Shown here in pieces: positions 3,277 through 8,798 of a DNA stretch of 8,798 bases. Each line of letters starts with the position of its first letter. The stretch's first letter is position 1. Position numbers and translations under genes: made by a program. This DNA comes from Desulfobacteraceae bacterium (GTDB lineage Bacteria; Desulfobacterota; Desulfobacteria; Desulfobacterales; Desulfosalsimonadaceae). Where the stretch lies: assembly GCA_011389605.1 (NCBI GenBank), contig JAABTZ010000102.1, positions 1-8,798 of the forward strand. Reading direction: 5' to 3'. Under the pieces are notes generated by a model. The model had not been told where the DNA came from. It saw only the letters and a list, made by a program, of their open reading frames with translations, and did not search any database.

Positions 3277-5396
3277 CAGAAACACAGGATAAACCGGAAC
3301 AAGATCTGAAAACGCACGGCCGGGAAGATCAGCCCCATGATTCAGGCGGGTCAAATGGCGGCGGACAATCCGGACACGATCACGCTTCCTCCGGGCACAA
3401 AAAGGCGGATTCCGGCCACGACAGCCAGAGGGATCACGGCGACCATGGTGATCATCACGCCCACATGGTGGCTGATTTCAAAAAACGATTCTATATATCC
3501 CTTGCCATCACAGTGCCCGTGCTGCTTCTCTCCCCCATGATCCAGTCTTTTCTGGGGATGGAGGCGCTTGGGTTTGCGGGCGATCAATACGTGCTGTTTG
3601 CCCTGTCCACGGCGATTTTTTTCTACGGCGGGTGGCCGTTTTTAAAAGGGATCTTTGACGAGCTGAAAGAATTTCAGCCCGGCATGATGACCCTGATCGC
3701 CGTTGCCATTGCCACGGCCTATATCTACAGCAGTGTCGTGGTCTTCGGCCTTGCCGGAAAAGTGTTTTTCTGGGAGCTGGCCACCCTGATCGACATCATG
3801 CTGCTTGGCCACTGGATCGAAATGCGCTCTGTCATGGGGGCGTCCCGGGCGCTTGAGGAACTGGCAAAGCTTATGCCCTCAGATGCCCACAAGGTCATGG
3901 ACGACGGCAGCACCAAGGATGTTTCCATACAGGAAATTCAGGCCGGCGACCGGGTGCTGGTCAAGCCCGGAGAAAAAGTCCCAGTGGACGGCGAGGTGTC
4001 AGAGGGCCGGAGTTCTGTCAACGAGTCCATGATCACCGGCGAGTCCATGCCGGTTTCCAAAGGCGCCGGCGCGCAGGTGATCGGCGGGGCGGTCAACGGC
4101 GAAGGATCTTTGACGGTCACGGTGCAGAAAACCGGCAAGGACTCGTACCTGTCCCAGATGATCGACCTGGTGGAGCAGGCCCAGCAAAGCAAGTCCAGAA
4201 GCCAGGATCTGGCCAACCGGGCCGCCCTGTGGCTGACCATCATCGCGCTCACCTGCGGGGCGATTACCCTGGTGGTCTGGCTGGGGTTTATGGGAAGAGA
4301 TTTTGCTTTTTCCCTGGAGCGCACGGTAACGGTCATGGTCATCACCTGCCCGCATGCCCTGGGTCTTGCGGTTCCCCTGGTCGTTGCCGTTTCCACCGCG
4401 CTTGCGGCCAAAAACGGCCTGCTGATACGAAACCGGGCCGCTTTCGAGCGGGCGCGAAACATCGAAGCCATTATTTTTGACAAAACCGGAACCCTGACCG
4501 AAGGCCGTTTCGGCGTGACCGACACCCTGAACTTTTCAGACGATTACAGCCAGGAGGATCTGCTCGGTTATGCCGCAGCCGTTGAATCCCAATCCCAACA
4601 CCCCATTGCACAGGCAATCGCCCAAGAGGTGGAAACGCCGCAAAAGGCCGAGGATTTCAAATCCATTACAGGCAAGGGCGCACAGGCCAAGGTCGCAGGA
4701 AAGAACGTGAAGGTGGTCAGCCCGGGCTATCTCAGGGAAAACGATTTTTCCGTTGATGACAATCGGATTGACGAATTAAACGCCCAGGGCAAAACCGTCG
4801 TCTTTATCCTGATTGACGAGACGCCTGTCGGTGCCGTGGCGCTGGCCGACATCATCCGGGAAGAATCCAGACAGGCGATTTCAAAACTCAAGCAGATGGG
4901 CATCCAGTGCATGATGCTCACCGGCGATAACAAGCAGGTGGCCGCCTGGGTGGCGGAAGAAATCGGCCTGGATGACTATTTCGCCGAGGTGCTGCCCGGG
5001 GACAAGGCCAAAAAGGTGAAAGAGGTCCAGTCCCGCGGCCTGACCGTGGCCATGACCGGAGACGGCGTCAATGACGCGCCGGCCCTGGCCCAGGCCGATG
5101 TGGGGATCGCAATCGGTGCGGGCACGGACGTGGCCGTGGAGGCGGCCGATATCATCCTGGTGCGGAGCAACCCCATGGATGCAGTCGCCATTCTGGACCT
5201 GTCCCGGGCGACTTATCGGAAGATGCTGCAGAACCTGGCATGGGCCACGGGCTATAACGCCTTTGCCATACCACTGGCAGGCGGAGTGCTCTATAGCTGG
5301 GGCATTCTTCTCTCACCGGCGGTAGGTGCCATTCTCATGTCTTTTAGCACCGTGATCGTTGCGATAAACGCCCGGTTTTTGAAGCTTTCGACATGA
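3273..5396 (+). CDS. copB: Copper-translocating P-type ATPase, CopB / P1B-3 type
   Basis: Inner-membrane pump that uses ATP to export copper from cytoplasm to periplasm. The 707 residues show, in order: a His-rich N-terminus (11 His between 15 and 64) in place of CxxC heavy-metal domains; four membrane helices (about 72-182); the actuator TGES (255-258); CPH (359-361) in helix 6; phosphorylation DKTGT with Asp403; the HP dipeptide (443-444) of the ATP-binding domain; MLTGDN (548-553); GDGVND (596-601); and two last helices with N654-x6-YN-x4-P667 and MSFST (689-693). CPH plus these two signatures define the P1B-3 group, reported to move Cu(II), Cu(I) or Ag(I), as opposed to the CPC-type CopA. 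Full length, all catalytic residues present. TTG start with coupled upstream ORF. Named after the CopB ATPase, not the outer-membrane CopB encoded downstream. Confidence 0.97.
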   Translation: MTETQDKPEQDLKTHGREDQPHDSGGSNGGGQSGHDHASSGHKKADSGHDSQRDHGDHGDHHAHMVADFKKRFYISLAITVPVLLLSPMIQSFLGMEALGFAGDQYVLFALSTAIFFYGGWPFLKGIFDELKEFQPGMMTLIAVAIATAYIYSSVVVFGLAGKVFFWELATLIDIMLLGHWIEMRSVMGASRALEELAKLMPSDAHKVMDDGSTKDVSIQEIQAGDRVLVKPGEKVPVDGEVSEGRSSVNESMITGESMPVSKGAGAQVIGGAVNGEGSLTVTVQKTGKDSYLSQMIDLVEQAQQSKSRSQDLANRAALWLTIIALTCGAITLVVWLGFMGRDFAFSLERTVTVMVITCPHALGLAVPLVVAVSTALAAKNGLLIRNRAAFERARNIEAIIFDKTGTLTEGRFGVTDTLNFSDDYSQEDLLGYAAAVESQSQHPIAQAIAQEVETPQKAEDFKSITGKGAQAKVAGKNVKVVSPGYLRENDFSVDDNRIDELNAQGKTVVFILIDETPVGAVALADIIREESRQAISKLKQMGIQCMMLTGDNKQVAAWVAEEIGLDDYFAEVLPGDKAKKVKEVQSRGLTVAMTGDGVNDAPALAQADVGIAIGAGTDVAVEAADIILVRSNPMDAVAILDLSRATYRKMLQNLAWATGYNAFAIPLAGGVLYSWGILLSPAVGAILMSFSTVIVAINARFLKLST

Positions 5397-5468
5397 AAGA
5401 GGCAGGCCGGGGATATTCTGAAAGATATCAATACTCGTGATGGCAAAGGCATATGAAACGGGATAAAA

Positions 5469-5474
5469 AAGGAG
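5469..5474 (+). promoter_or_regulatory. Ribosome binding site deciding the TTG start of the oxidase
   Basis: AAGGAG lies 7 nt before the TTG at 5482. That start keeps the whole twin-arginine signal; the next in-frame TTG (5497) would leave only two residues before the arginine pair and has no ribosome binding site. The gap from the ATPase stop is 85 nt and also contains a small hairpin (5412-5429). Confidence 0.8.
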
Positions 5475-5481
5475 ACCTGTT

Positions 5482-7242
5482 TTGAGAACACCCGGTTTGA
5501 CGCGCCGCAATTTTATCAAGGGCGCCGGTGCGGGCCTTTTTCTCGCCGGGGTGCGGCTGTCCTGGCCCCTGCCGGCATGGGCGGAATCATTGGACACCGG
5601 CATCAATGCAGTCCGGCCGCAGACGCGATACGATCTGACCATCGGGTATTCCCCGATCCGCATAGACGGGCAAAAAGGCATTTCCACCGGTATAAACGGA
5701 TCCGTGCCAGGGCCGCTGGTCCGCCTGCGGGAAGGAGACGACGTTGTCCTCAATGTGACCAATGACCTGCATGACACAGCCCATTCCTCGATCCATTGGC
5801 ACGGCATTCTCGTACCCTTCCCCATGGACGGTGTGCCGGGGGTCAATTTCGCGGGCATTGGCCCCGGGCAGACCTACCAGTACCGCTATCATGTCAGGCA
5901 GGCGGGCACCTACTGGTATCACAGCCATTCGCGCTTCCAGGAGCAGACCGGCGCATACGGGCCGCTTGTGATCGATCCGGAAGACGGCGAGCCGTTTGAA
6001 TACGACCGGGACTTTCCGGTTGTGCTCTCTGACTGGTCTTTTGAGGATCCGGAAGCCATTTTTCGGCACATCAACCTGGAGGGGCACTATTACAACTACC
6101 AGCGACGAACCGTGGGGGATTTTTTCCGGGATGCAGAAAAACACGGGCTTGGCAGTACCCTGGCCGATCGCATGGCCTGGGGCAAAATGCGCATGAGCCC
6201 CGTGGACCTGGCGGACGTGACCGCACATACCTATACCTACCTGATGAACGGACATTCGCCGGCCATGAACTGGACGGCGAAGTTTGCCCCGGGCGAGACC
6301 ATACGCCTGCGTTTTATTAATGCCGCGGCCACGACCAACTTTGACGTGCGGATTCCGGGGCTGGACATGGAGGTGGTCATGGCTGACGGCAAGGCGGTGG
6401 AGCCGGTCCCTGTGCACGAGTTTCGCATCGGGGTTGCCGAGACCTATGACGTGCTGGTCCGGCCGCAGAAAAAACGGGCTTTTACCATTTTCGCCGAGTC
6501 GCTGGATCGCAGCGGATACACGCGGGGAACGCTGACCCCGGCAGCCGGGATGGAAGCAAAAGTGCCCGCCTTGCGCCCGCGCCCTGTGCGCAAGCTTGAA
6601 GATATCGGCATGGCAATGATGTCCGGCAGTTCTTCCGGCGAAATGGGTTCCAACGATATGCAGCACGGCCACACAGACAACGGGAACCTGCCGAAACCGG
6701 ATCCGGATATTCCGGGGCCCAACGGGCCTAAACCGTTTATGCCGGAAAAAAACGCCAATGTGGCCATGGTCGTCCACAATCCCCGCTACCGGTTAAACGA
6801 ACCCGGTCTCGGCCTGGGAAAAGATGACTGGCGTGTGCTGGTCTACGAGGATCTTGTCTCAGCCGAACCACATCCTTACAAGCATACGGTTGACCGCGAG
6901 ATGACCATCAACATCACCGCCAATATGGAGCGCTACATGTTTTCCTTTGACGGCATGAAGTTTACCGAACACCCCGGGCCCTATCTTTTCCGGCATAACG
7001 AGCGGCTGCGGCTGTTTCTTGTCAACCATACCATGATGGATCACCCCATCCACCTGCACGGGATGTGGATGCAGCTGGAAAACGGGGTGGAAAAACTGCC
7101 TTTCAAGCACACGATCCTGACCAAGCCCGGCGAGGTGCTATCCGCGCTCATTACCCCCATTGAGAAAGGAGACTGGGCATTTCACTGTCACCTGCTCTAT
7201 CACATGGAAGCCGGCATGTTCCAGGTCGTCCGGGTCGCCTGA
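5482..7242 (+). CDS. pcoA: Periplasmic multicopper oxidase, CopA/PcoA copper-resistance family
   Basis: Exported oxidase thought to turn periplasmic Cu(I) into less toxic Cu(II) and to bind copper. The 586 residues start with a Tat signal: LTRRNFIKG with Arg8-Arg9, hydrophobic core 15-30, AWA cleavage near residue 34. Four copper-binding blocks are intact: HWHG (105-108), HSH (147-149), HPIHLHG (521-527) and HCHLLYHMEAGMF (568-580). The type 1 site would use His521, Cys569, His574 and Met579; the others serve the trinuclear cluster. A Met/His-rich loop (about 377-397, MAMM, GEMGSNDMQHGH) resembles, in short form, the Met-rich copper-binding segment of PcoA. Tat export fits cofactor loading in the cytoplasm. 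Lies 85 nt after the ATPase and 14 nt before the outer-membrane gene, so the three are probably cotranscribed. Complete. Confidence 0.96.
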   Translation: MRTPGLTRRNFIKGAGAGLFLAGVRLSWPLPAWAESLDTGINAVRPQTRYDLTIGYSPIRIDGQKGISTGINGSVPGPLVRLREGDDVVLNVTNDLHDTAHSSIHWHGILVPFPMDGVPGVNFAGIGPGQTYQYRYHVRQAGTYWYHSHSRFQEQTGAYGPLVIDPEDGEPFEYDRDFPVVLSDWSFEDPEAIFRHINLEGHYYNYQRRTVGDFFRDAEKHGLGSTLADRMAWGKMRMSPVDLADVTAHTYTYLMNGHSPAMNWTAKFAPGETIRLRFINAAATTNFDVRIPGLDMEVVMADGKAVEPVPVHEFRIGVAETYDVLVRPQKKRAFTIFAESLDRSGYTRGTLTPAAGMEAKVPALRPRPVRKLEDIGMAMMSGSSSGEMGSNDMQHGHTDNGNLPKPDPDIPGPNGPKPFMPEKNANVAMVVHNPRYRLNEPGLGLGKDDWRVLVYEDLVSAEPHPYKHTVDREMTINITANMERYMFSFDGMKFTEHPGPYLFRHNERLRLFLVNHTMMDHPIHLHGMWMQLENGVEKLPFKHTILTKPGEVLSALITPIEKGDWAFHCHLLYHMEAGMFQVVRVA

Positions 7243-7256
7243 GAAAGGAGGGGACA

Positions 7257-8123
7257 ATGACATTTAAGACAGGATCCGTGATCCGGGGGGCAGCCTTGTT
7301 TCTGCTGATTCTCTGCGTTCCCGGTCTGGCTGCCGGGCAGAATTCCGGCTCTTCGGGCAGCAGTCCATATCCGGCCGGCTATCACAAGGCCGCACCCGGA
7401 CCACCCGGGGGCAAGGCAATCCGAAAGTATGCCGATGATACCGGTCCGGAGGCGAGAAAAAACTTCGGTGCCCAGCCGGTCCATGACAATGAGATGTTTG
7501 CTCTCTTTCAGGCCGACCGCTTCGAATATCAGGCCCGTGAAGGAGAAGACCTCATGCTTTGGGACGTGATGGCCTGGATCGGGGGAGATTACAATAAGCT
7601 GTATCTGGAAAGCGAGGGTTCATGGCTGATGGATGCCGAAGAGTTTGAAGAGATCGGAGTTGAGCTGCTTTATGGGCGCAGCATCGACACTTTCTGGGAT
7701 TTTCAGATCGGCGTTCGGCACGATTTTGAACCCGATCCGGAACGCAGCTTTGCTGCCGTCGGCTTCCAGGGCCTTGCGCCGTATTGGTTCGAAGTCGATG
7801 CCACCGCCTATGTGAGCGAAGACGGGGATGTGTCAGCCGGCGTGGAGGCAGAATATGATCTGCTGCTGACCCAGCGGCTCATTGTTCAACCGCGGCTGGA
7901 AACCTCGCTGGCCGTTGAAGAAGTCGAGGAATACGGGGTCGGCCAGGGTTTCAACGATATCACACTGGGTCTCAGGCTGCGCTACGAGATCTGCCGGGAA
8001 CTCGCCCCTTATATCGGCGTTTCCTGGAGCCGGAAACTGGGGGAAACCGCCGACCTGGCAGAAAAAAAGGGTGAGGATACAGACGTCACGGCATTTGTGG
8101 CAGGAATTCGTTTCTGGTATTAA
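7257..8123 (+). CDS. pcoB: Outer-membrane copper resistance protein, CopB/PcoB family
   Basis: Family members are outer-membrane beta-barrels that bind or pass copper and act with the CopA/PcoA oxidase. The 288-residue protein has a Sec signal (hydrophobic 10-25, likely cleavage after VPGLAA or the next residue), then a low-complexity Gly/Ser/Pro linker. The family core starts at DNEMFALFQADRFEYQ and includes WDVMAWIGGDYNKLYLESEG, VELLYGRSIDTFWDFQIGVRHD, PERSFAAVGFQGLAPYWFEVDA, and alternating strands up to a C-terminal FWY. The final aromatic residue is the usual signal for outer-membrane barrel assembly. The long Met/His-rich N-terminal repeat of Pseudomonas CopB is missing. The ribosome binding site AAAGGAGG ends 5 nt before the ATG. 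Confidence 0.93.
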   Translation: MTFKTGSVIRGAALFLLILCVPGLAAGQNSGSSGSSPYPAGYHKAAPGPPGGKAIRKYADDTGPEARKNFGAQPVHDNEMFALFQADRFEYQAREGEDLMLWDVMAWIGGDYNKLYLESEGSWLMDAEEFEEIGVELLYGRSIDTFWDFQIGVRHDFEPDPERSFAAVGFQGLAPYWFEVDATAYVSEDGDVSAGVEAEYDLLLTQRLIVQPRLETSLAVEEVEEYGVGQGFNDITLGLRLRYEICRELAPYIGVSWSRKLGETADLAEKKGEDTDVTAFVAGIRFWY

Positions 8124-8182
8124 TTTCTGGTTGTCAGCATGGCGATATTATCGGAGACCACTTATTATCAAGGAGGTCGACC

Positions 8183-8710
8183 ATGAAGTCCGTGGGAATT
8201 GCGATCATTATTGTTTTTGTCATCGCCGCCGGCGTGCTGCTGTACGCATGGACCGGCCGGTATCATATCGGCGCCACTGTGCCGCACTGGGATCTTACAA
8301 GCAAATTTATCGAAATGGTTCGTGACCGTTCAATTGTTTCCCACAGCGAAGATATTCGAATGCCGGATCTGGATAAAGCAGACGTCCGGAGCCGTGCGCT
8401 GCCCCATTATCAGGAAATGTGCCGGTACTGTCACGGAGCACCCGGGTATGCCCCAAGCGAATTTGCTGCAGGTCTCTATCCTTCGCCGCCGGAAATGACA
8501 GACGGGCACCTCCAGGAGGAATGGAATAGTGCCCGGATTTACTGGATCATCAAGCACGGCATCAAGATGACCGGAATGCCGGCCTTTGGTCCCACCCACA
8601 GCGAAAAGGAATTGTGGGGGCTTGCCGCGCTTACCGAGCAGATTCCCCGCATGACGCCGGATCAATACGAACAGGCACTGGAGCAAATCTCCTCCGGTCA
8701 TGGGCATTAA
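8183..8710 (+). CDS. Membrane-anchored mono-haem cytochrome c
   Basis: A 175-residue class I c-type cytochrome. Residues 5-22 are a hydrophobic anchor without an obvious cleavage site, so the haem domain would face the periplasm tethered to the inner membrane. The haem attachment site is CRYCH (80-84). The distal axial ligand is probably Met132 in MTGMPAFGP; Met129 is the alternative. HSEKELWGLAAL is the usual C-terminal helix of the fold, and the protein ends GHGH. The ribosome binding site AGGAGG (8171-8176) lies 6 nt before the ATG. It follows pcoB by 59 nt in the same orientation, so it is probably in the operon; a role as electron partner of the oxidase or of a respiratory complex is inferred. 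Not a standard member of pco/cop operons. Confidence 0.93.
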   Translation: MKSVGIAIIIVFVIAAGVLLYAWTGRYHIGATVPHWDLTSKFIEMVRDRSIVSHSEDIRMPDLDKADVRSRALPHYQEMCRYCHGAPGYAPSEFAAGLYPSPPEMTDGHLQEEWNSARIYWIIKHGIKMTGMPAFGPTHSEKELWGLAALTEQIPRMTPDQYEQALEQISSGHGH

Positions 8711-8714
8711 CATT

Positions 8715-8761
8715 GATGGTTTCGTAAAAAGTCGTTTTTCAGATGGTGCCGTAAAAAGTTC
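8715..8761 (+). repeat. Two-copy direct repeat after the copper cluster
   Basis: GATGGTTTCGTAAAAAGTCG (8715-8734) and GATGGTGCCGTAAAAAGTTC (8742-8761) match at 16 of 20 positions with a 27-bp period. From memory, sequences like GATGGTTTCGTAAAAAGTC are dispersed between genes in deltaproteobacterial genomes. The window ends soon after, so the full unit cannot be seen. No clear terminator follows the cytochrome gene. Confidence 0.6.
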
Positions 8762-8798
8762 AAGATCAAGGCTTGCGCGATTTCGAAGAATGCAGCGT

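Noticed and set aside
3938..4525. Minus-strand frame of 195 codons opposite the ATPase
   Set aside because: Antisense shadow of the conserved ATPase core; no recognisable domain or ribosome binding site.
5412..5429. Hairpin GATATTCT-GAA-AGATATC between ATPase and oxidase as a terminator
   Set aside because: Short, AT-rich stem with a bulge and no T-run; at most a weak processing or attenuation element.
5587..6777. Long minus-strand frame (396 codons) opposite the multicopper oxidase
   Set aside because: It is antisense to a clearly coding gene, its His/Arg/Gly-rich composition is typical of a GC-rich shadow frame, and it has no family motifs.
8724..8739. AAAAAGTCGTTTTT as a terminator of the copper operon
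   Set aside because: The stem is only A-T pairs with no GC-rich part; the bases are part of the direct repeat.

Overview
This window is most likely bacterial chromosome from a Gram-negative, probably a member of the Desulfobacterota (deltaproteobacterial) lineage. The Gram-negative call rests on an outer-membrane copper protein ending in an aromatic residue, a Tat-exported multicopper oxidase and a periplasmic c-type cytochrome. The lineage guess is weaker: it rests on overall gene style and on a short repeat at the right end (GATGGTTTCGTAAAAAGTCG-like) that I associate from memory with intergenic DNA of that group.

The left part (about 1-2600) is AT-rich, accessory and scarred. It holds an unrecognised small gene (159-458). 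Convergent to it is a complete YefM-YoeB toxin-antitoxin pair on the minus strand, with a readable promoter and a double TGTACA operator (954-1004). Next come the first ~40 codons of an NAD(P)H/FMN reductase-type gene, cut off near 1300. Then there is the C-terminal 40% of an IS3-family transposase (minus strand, 1422-~1748). Finally there is a complete VapBC-type (AbrB antitoxin plus PIN toxin) pair with its own promoter and palindromic operator. The junctions suggest successive events: IS insertion into the reductase gene, then loss of the IS left half next to vapBC.

The right part (2610-8710) is GC-richer, all on the plus strand, and looks like a copper-detoxification cluster. In order it encodes a secreted DUF2141 protein, a very small putative membrane protein, a CopB-type (P1B-3) copper-exporting P-type ATPase with a His-rich N-terminus, a CopA/PcoA-type multicopper oxidase, a CopB/PcoB outer-membrane copper protein, and a membrane-anchored mono-haem cytochrome c. 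Inferred scheme: the ATPase moves copper from cytoplasm to periplasm; the oxidase converts Cu(I) to less toxic Cu(II) there; PcoB binds or handles copper at the outer membrane; the cytochrome may exchange electrons with the oxidase or the membrane chain. No copper-responsive regulator is present in the window. Tight spacing and good ribosome binding sites from 3273 to 8710 fit one operon. Two of its genes start with TTG.

I found no tRNA, rRNA, CRISPR array or replication origin. The most original items are the cytochrome c and DUF2141 partners of the copper cluster, the tiny coupled membrane ORF ahead of the ATPase, and the stacked toxin-antitoxin/IS junctions. I do not see convincing evidence of a wholly new system.
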